Shown here one piece after another: positions 1-9,142 of a stretch of 64,000 nt of DNA (position 1 is the stretch's first letter; the number at the start of each line of letters is the position of its first letter). The translations under genes were made by a program, and so were the position numbers. The stretch is from contig CM055112.1 in assembly GCA_029204225.1 (NCBI GenBank), positions 27,797,063-27,861,062 of the forward strand, in the 5' to 3' direction. A model generated the notes under the pieces. That model saw nothing but the letters and a program-made list of their open reading frames with translations. It searched no databases and was not told the DNA's origin. This stretch comes from Diphasiastrum complanatum. Taxonomy: Eukaryota; Streptophyta; Lycopodiopsida; Lycopodiales; Lycopodiaceae.

Positions 1-245
1 TGCTTGGAGGGAAGTCACCCACGTCGGGACCCCCGATCTGGCATGGCGCCAGGTTGGATCTCAATGTTGGTTTTCGGAACTTCAAGTTGGTTAAGTCTGA
101 TCGTTGTTGGCGAGTTGGCTGCTTGTATGTCAAGTGGGTTTGGATGGCAAGAGTTGAAGGCTGGGAAGCTAAGTCGTGGTTCCCGGCTCCCTTTGGGATG
201 CCTGCGCTACAGATGGCTAGTTGTGCTGGATTTTGGTGTGGAATA
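1..245 (+). repeat. Gypsy LTR-like repeat, copy 1
   Basis: The first ~215 bases match, in inverted orientation, positions 5262-5478. Both contain the landmark TGGCGCCAGGTTGG followed by runs such as CTTCAAGTTGGTTAAG. Related copies lie at 5500-5800 (minus) and 6541-6740 (plus). The family looks like LTR or LTR-adjacent DNA of a Ty3/gypsy element, because a 5795-end boundary carries TGTCGGGACC-type LTR termini and the TGGCGCC octamer resembles a gypsy primer-binding site. Open frames here do not resemble proteins and are treated as chance. The true left end is outside the window. Confidence 0.6.
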
Positions 246-246
246 C

Positions 247-1003
247 TCATCTCGTTTGCACGCATGAGTTGTCGGTGTGATATGGTTGAGAACTAGCAGA
301 TGGGAGTATTGTATCGTGATTATATGAGTGATCGTAGGAGTTTTCTACAAGATGTGTTTGCGAAGATTCTCGAGAGTGTCTACGTTTTTGTGCTCCTACA
401 TATACATCAGGTTGTTTCCTTGGAGGTGGTCCTAAGAGTGCCAGCTGTGGTTGAGGTTCATGTCTAGATTGTCTGGGCAACTCTAGTATATGGACTTGGT
501 TGTTTCATGGTGGATAATGCTGGTGTTGGTTTTGTGAAACAAACTGCTGTTGAGGAGATTGATAATGTCCCCCTGACTGGTTGTGTGGCTGGTTCCTCGG
601 GTTATAATAGCAATAGAGTGAGGTATGACCCATAAAGTCGCAAATGTCACATTTGATCAATGAAGTATCTGGGACCGGTTGGTATAATGGGCACTCATTG
701 CCAGTGTGTGCACCTTGACAGTGAGGGCACCATGTATTCTCTCGTCTATGGTGGATTTGGCCAGTGGGTAACTGACATGGCATCGAACTCTGGATAGACT
801 TAAGAGTGTTTTGAAACTCTTTTGTGAGCTTTTCCATCTGTTGTTGGTGTTTCTAGTTAAGCAACTCCATTTGTGTTTTCCATAACTAGTCTCGTGTTTC
901 CTCATTTGGTCGAGCTTCTTGGACAACACGATGTGCTATCCGTTCACGTGGCTCATCGACATCTGATCCCTCGTCTTCTTCTTGAATGGCATCGGACCGC
1001 TTC
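247..1003 (-). pseudogene. Ty3/gypsy Gag C-terminal fragment with CCHC zinc knuckle
   Basis: Read on the minus strand, one frame runs from about 1003 to 247 with a few stops. It encodes an acidic, glutamine-rich stretch, then CPHCQGAHTGNEC and CDICDFMGHTSLYC. The second is a good C-x2-C-x4-H-x4-C zinc knuckle, the nucleic-acid-binding motif of retroelement Gag. A Q/N/H-rich tail follows, then a stop, then a proline/arginine-rich continuation in the same frame (480 to 247). The 5' end joins abruptly to Ty1/copia integrase sequence at about 1003, so the Gag N-terminus is missing. It probably belongs to the gypsy element whose LTR lies at 2939-3747. Non-functional because of stops and truncation. 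Confidence 0.7.
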
Positions 1004-2838
1004 TCCCCAAAATGAAATAGGAAGGGATGCATCTAGTCTCATAGCTTTAGCACACTCACATAGTGTCCTATTCTTTCTCTCAGCTACTCCATTTTGTTGT
1101 GGAGTATATGTGCAAGTAAATTCTCTCCTAATGCCATTAGTTTCACAAAACTCTTTCATTCTATTGGAGATGTACTCCCTTCCATTATCACTTCTTAATA
1201 CTTTCAAGCTAATATTAAGTTGTTTTTCCACAAGAGTTTTGAACTTTACAAAGGACTCAAAAACTTCACTTTTCTTAGACAAGAGATAAACCCAAGAGTA
1301 TCTTGATCTATCATCAATAAAAGTGACATACATAAGAGCTCCACCATTTGATTCATGTGAAAATGAATGAATATCCGAGTGTATAAGGTCAAGAGGAGAG
1401 TTAGATCTTGTCAAAGATCTCTTGAAAGGTAGCTTATGAGATTTGGAGAGTCCACAAGCCTCACAAAGCTTGCCACACTTCGATATGGCTTTGTGAAGTC
1501 CACTTGCTAGCTCCTTTGTCACCATGGTCTCCATAGCTTTGTAGTTAGGATGGCCTAACCTTTTGTGCCATAATTCCACTTGAGTGAGCTCCTCTCTTGC
1601 CATGTTCACACTTCCAACCATCACATTAGCATCCAATTTGAATAACCTCCCTTGCTTGAAACCACTAGCAAGGCATTTTTCATCTTTCAAGATAGAACAT
1701 GCTCCATGCTTGAAATGTACATCTAATCCACTATCCATAAGTTGTCCTACACTCAACAAGTTCTTTGTAATTGAAGGTACATAAAGAACATTGTCTAGAT
1801 CTACTTTTTTAGATGATCCTAGACATAAAGGAATGGATCCAACACCTACAATCTCACATTCTTGATCACTTGCAGTGAAGAGAAATATCTTAGAACTATT
1901 GTAAGAAAGTAGATTAGAAAAGTAGTCTTTTTGGTGAGTCATGTGAGAGTTTGCCCCACTATCAATCCACCAAGTGTCTTGATTAGATGTTTGTGGTGAG
2001 GATACCATCAATAGATTGCCTTCTTCCTCCTCCTCTTCAAACACAAGATTGCCTTGAGTGTCATTCTCTTGGGCATTCTTCTTCTTGTAGCACTCGGATG
2101 CAAAATGCACTTTAGCTTCTTCTTGTCCTTCTTGCTCTTGCCTTTGGAACTTGATGCTCCATCTTTGCTCTTTATCTCCATGTCTTGAGTCTTCTTGGAT
2201 GGAAACTTTTTTTTCTTGCCTTTCAAGGAAAAGTTAGCTTTTTCATCACCATCATTCAAAGATAAGGAACTCATCCTACTTTTGATATGAAGCATTCTAC
2301 TCTCCTCACTTACAAGCACACTTTGAAGTTTTTCAATACTAGGAAGTGAATCTTGAATAGCAAAGGTTTGAACAAGATTGGAATAATCATCTCCTAATCC
2401 ATTAAAAATGATTTGAACTAATTCATCATCTTTGATTTTATCATCTATAGAAGACAACTCCTTATTTAAAGATTTGAGATTCTAAAGACATAGTTTTGGG
2501 CACTTTCACTACTTCCTTTCATGCTTTGAAGGATTTGATTCCTAAGCATGAGTATCCTTGAAATATTTTTGGATCCATAAATGGATTTTAATGAATCCCA
2601 TGCCTCTTTGGATGTGGTACAAGATAAGATTTCCTTCAAAAGTTATACAAAACATATATATTCGAGCACTTGCCGGCCTCCCGGATGACCGTAGTAGCGC
2701 CATTCATCTTTATGCAATGTAATGCAACTCTACATCTCTTTTTGTACTTTACCAATTCAACTCCTCCTTGAGGTTCTACTTCCACCTCAAGTACTATGTC
2801 ATAAAGATCATGAAGTACAAGCAAAGAAAACTAACATT
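1003..2838 (-). pseudogene. Ty1/copia gag-protease-integrase fragment
   Basis: Minus-strand copia polyprotein fragment with no LTRs of its own. In order: Gag (from 2838; a KYKKR motif is shared with the copia copies at 20258 and 57151), a Lys-rich linker, a damaged zinc knuckle near 2100, protease with intact WWIDSGANSHM, the GAG-pre-integrase LWHKRLGHPN, CEAC, and the integrase core with TFIDDRSRYSW and QNGVAERKN. It ends at FWGEAV, at the join to gypsy Gag. The knuckle has lost its middle (the expected CxxCxxxGH), which also shifts the frame; a second frame break lies near 2636. The reverse transcriptase and RNase H are absent. The long protease-integrase frame is open from 2110, so decay is recent or incomplete. 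Confidence 0.85.
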
Positions 2839-2938
2839 AAACACCCAAAAATTTATCTAAAACTACTCCAAAAAGCAAGAAATAGCTAAAATGCAGCTAT
2901 ACTAGTTAGTGGCAACCTATCCCCAGCAATGACGCCAC
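2839..2938 (-). other. Gypsy leader with Asp-tRNA-like primer-binding site
   Basis: Directly inside the LTR on the minus strand (2920-2937) is TGGCGTCATTGCTGGGGA. It agrees at 15 of 18 positions with TGGCGCCGTTGCCGGGGA, the complement of the plant tRNA-Asp 3' end used by many gypsy elements. The following ~80 bp match the leader of the element at 50558 until about 2838. There the sequence changes abruptly to copia gag. Confidence 0.75.
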
Positions 2939-3747
2939 TGTAGGGTCGAAGATCTTGCATAGTATAGCCCTCCCACTTGTCAACAAGGGTTAGATCATTG
3001 GATAGGTGCCTAACTATAAAAAGATGCTACTTTTAGTTAGTTCTCTACTTTTTCTCTAACTCTACCACCACTATCACTACACACCCCTAACTCTACTCCA
3101 CTAAACTAACCTTCATCTTGATTTTGGGTGAAAGAGAAGAGAAGAATGAAAGATGTTGAGAGGAGAAGAGAGAGAGTGAGAGTGAGGGTGGAGGTTAGCT
3201 CAAATGCTCATTTTACTTGCTAAAGGAGAAACATCAGCTATGGAAACCAAGAAAGCATAAACTTGAAAGCAAATGGAAAGCAATAATAGTAATAACAAAC
3301 ATTGAATAGCAAATGAGGATGCTTCTCTTCCAAAAAGAGTAGAGTTTCTTCCTTCTCATTATGCATGGAAAATAGAGTACATGAGGTGTCTTTTTATAAA
3401 TGGGAAAGGCCCTTGCCCCAAAATACTATTGGCTAATATGTACACTAATTCTATTCATTCATCTTGGACCCAACTTGATCCAAAGGTCTCAAAAAAGTAC
3501 ATTGGATTTCACATGATTCATGTGAGTCTCCATTTGGACCCATCTCTAAAATAATAGACTTCTAAGTTTAAAATGACTTTGGGCCTCAAGTTTTAAATAC
3601 AAAAGGACCCAAGTCTATTATTCTATTTACAACTCAATTTGCGTGCTCATTGGGCTATGGACTTATACGCGCAGGATGCCATGCCCTCGCAACACACTTT
3701 ATTAGCCGATATTATTAATTTACAATATGTTGGGAATACCCCCAACA
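2939..3747 (-). repeat. Gypsy LTR, minus orientation (809 bp)
   Basis: On the minus strand it starts TGTTGGGGGTATTCCCAACA and ends CCCTACA, just before the PBS. It is homologous along its length to the LTRs at 49746-50557 and 63326 onward. Shared blocks include GAGGGCATGGCATCCTGCGC and the CT-rich run with a TATA-like TTTTTATAAATGGG (near 3390). It is more diverged from those two than they are from each other. The partner LTR of this copy is not in the window. Confidence 0.85.
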
Positions 3748-5139
3748 ATGGTAGACCAACCTTCCGGTTTTCAAGATTGTTAGTCACGCCTCGATTTAAT
3801 TCCATGTTAAGACTAATTTGTAACTAATGACCTTGAGAGAACCTAGACATTCTCATTGAGACATATGGAGTAGTGCATGTACATGTGACTGATATATGCA
3901 TGAGGACTGCATGTGAACTATGATGTATTTATAGTTGGACTGCATGGGAATTGCATGAATTCATGCACAAGACTATACCCTCTATAGGGTATAAACTCGC
4001 CCATTGACATTATGGTTCAAGTTACCAGCTGCTCTTTTCTCCTCTTGTATTCACATGACATGGCTCGGGGGCTAGATCCTGAATTGATCTAGGTTTGCTT
4101 GGGTGGTTTTGCTCCTACATATATCTTGTTGTGGTTTCTTATCCTCATCTTAGGGATCTTCCTAATGGTCATTATAGGGTGGTTAGAGTCCTCTTTAGAT
4201 ACTGGCAACAAGAAGTATTAAGACCAAAATCCTAGTAGATGGAAAAGAAGATGTTGGAAAAGCTTTTAACCAAAAAGCTAGTTTTGAATTCGGTTAATTG
4301 GTCACAGAAGTTGAGGAGACCATCACACACTCCTATCTGTTGGCGTGGTTATTGGAGACAATTTATAAAGAAAGGGAAAATTCAAAGTTATCTAACCGAA
4401 CTCACACGAGTGGATTAGTGAACTTTGAATAAGATGTCAACATGTTATTGTTGCATAGAGGAAGATATTTGTTGTTGGGTATCTTACCATGGCTATTAGC
4501 TCTAAATTTACATTTGGTTGAGTTGTTAGTTATGACTTCAACATCCTTTGCGTATTGATAATGATTTGGAGACAAAGTGAGTAATTCAACTTGTCGTGGT
4601 GGGATTGTGAAAGTTAAGTTTTGAACAAGGGACAAGATCATTTAAGCAAACGGTAAGGGATCGCTTGTGTTAGAATAAGCTATTATAGCCTCTTGACTCT
4701 CATCCACCTAAGGCTGAGTCAATAGGTACATCATTTTGGTTCAAAGACCTCAAGGCCAAGTGAGAAGTACATTGCGAAGTATCCATCCACTTGATTACTT
4801 CAAAAAGCAAAATAAAAGTGGAAACAAAAAAGTGAGAGCAGGCTTAAACAAAAGCGGGATGTGGTTGTGACTTAGGATGAGCTCCAACGAGGTTTTAGCT
4901 CCCCTTGCTAGAAAGTTGTCTTGGGGCTAGTAATGGCATGCCAATGGCCTTGGAGACCTGAGTCAATTACGCACCTATCCTGGACCATCTTAAACTCATC
5001 ATTAAATTGGGATTTTTTTCAAAAAGACTTTGATTTGCCTCTTGGGTTTCATTATTTAGTAACATACTAGTTGTGAGGCCAATTCGAATATTTTATCTTG
5101 GCGTTGGACTAAGAGTTAACTCTTGGGACTCGAATGGTA
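3748..5139. other. Intergenic DNA; no gene recognised
   Basis: No frame resembles a known protein. Positions about 3880-4058 look like a worn LTR: a TATTTATA element, a small perfect hairpin TATACCCT-CTAT-AGGGTATA, and an end TTGTATTCACA. Phrases rich in TGCATG resemble 38640-38760, so these may be distant relatives. The rest carries nothing I can assign. Confidence 0.4.
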
Positions 5140-5835
5140 TGTTGTCGGGACCATTCAATCCAGAAATTTATTGTCTTTATATATGTGTGTGTGTATTGTA
5201 GCTTGTGGTATTGAGTGTACTTTGGATGGAAGTAACTATGTTAATCTCTTGGAATGGGCTTTGTGTAGCGCAGGTACCCCAAAGGTAGCTGGGAACCACG
5301 ACTCAGCTTCCCAGCCTTCAACTCTTGCCGTCCAAACCGACTTGACATACACGCAGCCAACTCGCCAACAACGATCAAACTTAACCAACTTGAAGTTCTG
5401 AAACCAACATTGAGATCCAACCTGGCGCCATGCCAGATCGGGGGTCTCGATGTGGGTGACTTCCCTCCAAGCAAGCCGCCTGACATACATCAAACTTAAC
5501 CAACTCGAAGCTTCGTTACAAACGAGTAACATCCATTCCAAGCAAGCGGTCTGACTTACATCAGACTTAACCAACTGAAAGCTTCGTCACGAGCGCTGGA
5601 AGCCAACCTGGCGCCACGCCAGACTGGACAGCCATAAACAGATAACTTCCACCCAAGCAAGCCATCCAACTCAGTTGACAAGTTAGAGCCCGTTCCCCAA
5701 GAGCTTAACCCATTCACGTTCATGCAAGGAACACTCAGAACCACAAGCCGCGACAGATATGAAGACAACCAGTTCATGGACCGAATGGTCCCGACAGCAT
5801 ACCGCTGGCGCCATGGACCGAATGGCCCCGACGGC
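5140..5835. repeat. Compound inverted gypsy LTR-like repeats
   Basis: 5140-5250 (plus) matches the reverse complement of about 5683-5795, giving inverted arms; one side starts with TGTCGGGACCATT. Between them, 5262-5478 is the inverted copy of 1-215. 5500-5640 carries further partial minus-strand units with the shared phrases GAAGCTTCG, TTAACCAACT and CCAACCTGGCGCCA. The block is therefore a stack of at least three partial copies of one LTR-like family in mixed orientation. No coding signal. Confidence 0.65.
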
Positions 5836-6865
5836 ATACCGTTGGCGTCCCGGGATATGACCCTCAGCTATGTGCCAGATCAAAAAGTTTGAAGCGGCCT
5901 TACAACTGGCGCTTTTACCGAACACTGAAACCCATAAGGTAATCAAAGTCAGTTTGAGAAAAATCCCACTTTATTAATAAATCTGAGAAGGTTACATTTC
6001 AAGTGTGTGACCGACCCTAGTCTCTGGGGCGCTGACATGCCAAGGCGGGCGCCAGGACAACATTCTAGCAAGGGAGGCTGAGACTGGGTTGAAGCTCGCC
6101 CTCAACCCGCACTCCCCTATAGTATTGGTGGGATTCGCCACCTCCCCTCATACCAAGTACTCTACCCAGGCTGGTAAAGCATGTTTTCTCTCTCTAGAAA
6201 GTGATTTTCTCTCTCTAGAAAGTAATTTTCTCTCTCTAAAATTTATTGATCCCCAGGGTTCCTTTAATCATGCCTAGATCGTGTGAGGTGATTGCACATC
6301 GATCCGAGCTCTCTGGACTTCGCTAGAACCGATCAAAGATTTTTAATCATAGGAACTTGGCGCCGGCTGGATTCTGGTCACAGTGGCGCCGGGAGCGGCG
6401 CTGGGAGTAGCGGTGGCACTACTGGCGCCGGGGGCAATGCTGGCGCCAGTGGTGCCGGAAGTAAAGCTTGTAAAGGTAGCTTTACAACACTCTGGGCTGA
6501 GTTGGATGGATTATGCATGAATGAAAGCTACTTGTTTATGGCTGTCTAGTTTAGTGTGGCGCCAGGTTGGCTCCCGACACTCATGACGAAGCTTCGAGGT
6601 GATTAAGTCTCCCGAGATGGTCATCTTGGAAGTTGATGTATGTTAGCATGTTGGTTGCTTGTATGTTGGGCTTGTTGGAAGGGTAATTGTGAAAGTTGCT
6701 AAGTCGTGGTTCACAGCTCCCTTTTCACAGCTCCCTTTGAGACGCATGCGCCAGAGTTCCATTGCAAGAATGGGTGCTGCACATCACTTGTAGGCCATGG
6801 AAGTTCTCTAGATTCAAAGATTCAAAGTGCCCCAAGATGAATCCTTAAACCCCATGCGACCAGCG
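5836..6865 (+). repeat. Gypsy LTR 3' end, PBS-like cluster and third repeat copy
   Basis: A 22-bp unit containing TTTTCTCTCTCTAGAAAGT is repeated about three times at 6184-6241. The sequence GGAACTTGGCGCCGGCTGG near 6352-6370 resembles the PBS junction of gypsy elements. TGGCGCC then recurs at 6358, 6384, 6423, 6441 and 6557, the middle copies inside a GC-rich Gly/Ala/Ser-type repeat. 6480-6740 matches the LTR-like family at 1-245 and 5500-5690. No intact gag or pol follows, so this is a fragment. Confidence 0.55.
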
Positions 6866-6930
6866 TTTATATAAATAGGTCAGAATACTCACTCCATGCC
6901 AAGGGATATGTGAAATCTTTTTAGGGTTTT
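6866..6930 (+). promoter_or_regulatory. Candidate promoter: TATA box and telo-box
   Basis: TTTATATAAATA at 6866-6877 is a strong TATA box. About 45 bp downstream, TTTAGGGTTTT (6920-6930) is a telo-box, a motif common near the transcription start of plant ribosomal-protein and snoRNA genes (established knowledge). The following sequence has no long frame but contains a box C/D snoRNA at 7483. I infer a non-coding host transcript starting near 6900 on the plus strand. Confidence 0.55.
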
Positions 6931-7482
6931 AGCGGCGGCCGCTCGATCCTGGTTTTCAATCAGAGATTTCCATCGCCTTCCTCGCTTTCGATTCTGTTTT
7001 TCAGCTAGTTTTTCTTCTGCTTGATTGTTTTTTCTCTTACTGTGCTTGTTCTTCGCCTTTCCTTTGTTCATGCATGCGTTTCTTGTGTGTTTGGCAGAAG
7101 TTTTGTTAGAATTTGCGCTTGTCGTTTCTGTAACACTGCCTTGTAAAGCCGTATTCAAGCTTCCTCTCTTGAACTGTGGTATATTTGCATAGAAAATCAA
7201 AGTTTGCAGTATTCATCATCTTGCTGTCAACATAGATTGTGTTTCCTATGTTTAGCAGGAATGTTTCAATTATGAATGACATATTTAGTACATGTGTTTC
7301 GTTCCTCGTTCATAAACAAGATAGGCTTCTACACGTTAAGCACTATGTCCTGATTGCATACGTAGTATTATGAAAGCCTATGCGATTCCAGATGTCCCAG
7401 ATCTCCGTTAATTTAGTTTCCTTTTAAAGGAGCTTACTCTTTAGCTGTCTTATTTTCTGCTTACGGTTATTGTGGGTTGGCT
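6931..7482 (+). ncRNA. Putative 5' part of a non-coding snoRNA host transcript
   Basis: Between the promoter-like motifs and the snoRNA there is T-rich, intron-like sequence with no conserved reading frame. The sense frames are short and the antisense frame at 6889-7200 is low complexity. Exon limits cannot be set from sequence alone. Confidence 0.3.
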
Positions 7483-7574
7483 GCAAGAATGATGAAATGC
7501 ACTGGGCACTGATGCAAGCTATTGCTTGTTTCAATGAATGAAGTGCTGGACGCAGAAAATCCTGTCTGACTTGC
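7483..7574 (+). ncRNA. Box C/D small nucleolar RNA
   Basis: A 92-nt unit has all hallmarks of a box C/D snoRNA, which guides 2'-O-methylation of rRNA. The terminal stem is GCAAG (7483-7487) pairing with CTTGC (7570-7574). Box C is ATGATGA (7489-7495) and box D is CTGA (7566-7569). An internal D' CTGA lies at 7509-7512 and a C'-like ATGAATGA near 7533. The 10 nt before D', GCACTGGGCA, are complementary to UGCCCAGUGC, a conserved stretch of plant 25S rRNA as I recall it. The nucleotide to be methylated by the +5 rule would be the third C of that stretch. I did not identify a target for the D guide. A decayed duplicate follows at 7652. Confidence 0.75.
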
Positions 7575-7651
7575 CTGTTTTCTAAAACTTGTGGTTTCTT
7601 CACTAGCTTCTTACAATGATTATCTAATCAGAGTAACATATATTCTGGATT

Positions 7652-7727
7652 GCAAGGATGACAACATGCATTGGGCACTAAATTTGTTCGTGAAGATGGT
7701 CTACATACGCAAAATCTTGTCTAACTT
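7652..7727 (+). pseudogene. Degenerate duplicate of the box C/D snoRNA
   Basis: This copy keeps the layout of 7483-7574: TGCAAG, then GGATGACA in the box C place, ATGCATTGGGCA in the guide place, and CGCAAAATCTTGT before the box D place. Both D boxes read CTAA and box C is altered, so assembly of a normal snoRNP is unlikely. The guide differs by one C-to-T change that would still allow a G-U pair. Confidence 0.55.
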
Positions 7728-7890
7728 ATTTGCTGTTCAGGATTTGGTTTACCTATGGTTTTTGTAATTGAGATTTTATACAGTTTAGCTCTCTCATCAT
7801 CATTAAATGGACTAATCTTGGATTGGAGAGTTGTGAGTTTACAATTTTGGTTATTTTCTTTTATATTTTCTCTTTATTGGGTTGAATGCA

Positions 7891-8308
7891 TTTCATGCCT
7901 CTTTCAAATCTATAGCAGTGTCTTGCTTGTTATTGTTATTAACTTTGTTCTGGTTTGTCTATAGTTTGTGCGTTCCTGGGATCAGTTTTACTCCACTATG
8001 AATTTGTTAATAATCATCGGGGTATTGTGATTTCATGCCTCTTTCAAATCTATAGCAGTGTCTTGCTTGTTATTGTTCTTAACTTTGTTCTGGTTTGTCT
8101 ATAGTTTGTGCGTTCCTGGGATCAGTTTTACTCCACTATGAATTTGTTATAATCATCGGGGTATTGTGATTTCATGCCTCTTTCAAATCTATAGCAGTGT
8201 CTTGCTTGTTATTGTTCCTAACTTTGTTCTGGTTTGTCTATAGTTTGTGCGTTCCTGGGATCAGTTTTACTCCACTATGAATTTGTTATAATCATCGGGG
8301 TATTGTGT
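7891..8308 (+). repeat. Three tandem 140-bp units
   Basis: Units begin with TTTCATGCCTCTTTCAAATC at 7891, 8031 and 8170 and end GGGGTATTGTG. They are nearly identical, differing by single bases and a 1-bp indel, so the amplification is recent. They lie in the same presumed non-coding transcript as the snoRNA. I found no box C/D or H/ACA layout in the unit. Confidence 0.85.
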
Positions 8309-8752
8309 TTGTATGAAGAAGAGTCTACATTTTTTCTAGTTTCTTATCCACATCAAGGTATTCATGTTAAGCATTTTTTTGAAGGTTTGAGATGCTAAAG
8401 ATTTCGGATCATTTCAGTTAGTTGGTTGGCTATAATATATATCTGTATGATGACATGAAATTCAGCTTCTCGGTCTGTCTATCTGAAGATAGATGTTTAT
8501 TATCTCTTCCTGTAATTGGCTAATGTGAAAGTTGGGGTATCCGGTGTTCTATTGAATTACAAATAATTTTTGTTATGTTTCTACTTGCAATAAACTATCA
8601 AATTTCAACAATATAAGGAGTTTGTGCAAGCTCATGCAATGATTATATCCTTTGTACCATCAAAGTCCTAGTGATACAATGAGGACAACAAAGACTATGA
8701 GCATATGCAGGCATCAAATCTCTTCGTATCCTGTCTGGATATTGTTACAACC

Positions 8753-9142
8753 TTAGAGCAACTTTTCATGTAACCCATTCACCTCCTGAAAATGACCCCA
8801 AAAGGGGGTAAACGGGTCAGTTTCATCCTTTCCATACAACCCGTTCACCATCTCCACCCATGGGCGGTGTCATTGGGTTTGAACAAATTACGAAATTAGG
8901 TGCTCAGCAAGACCGGGTTGCCCAGGTTGAGCACATAAGGGTATCATTTGTGACATCATTTCAGCTTTAGGTTATTTTTCATGATCTGTGACATTGTTTC
9001 AAGCTGCAGTTTCTCTCATGGAATCCTTGTGTACATGAATAGGTAGTTCATAATAACCTGTGGATCGTAAAAGAGGTAACGTGGGCATGGCAATTTCATT
9101 GCTTTGTGAAGAGGTGGGTTACATGGAAAGATGCTTTTTTAA
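8753..9142. mobile_element. MITE-like element with terminal inverted repeats
   Basis: The left end AGCAACTTTTCATGTAACCC (about 8757-8776) pairs as an inverted repeat with the right end, whose reverse complement reads AGCATCTTTCCATGTAACCC (about 9114-9133). The ~390-bp interior has no coding potential and contains a further diverged copy of the arm (CATACAACCCGTTCACC near 8832). TTA-type target duplication is possible but not clear. Confidence 0.45.

Noticed and set aside
5236-5946. Overlapping minus frames of 80-110 aa
   Set aside because: They lie in LTR-like repeats and match similar frames at 1-296 only because the DNA is repeated; no protein signature.
8434-8486. ATGATGA and CTGA spaced like snoRNA boxes
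   Set aside because: Only about 40 nt between the boxes and a weak terminal stem, too short for a box C/D snoRNA.
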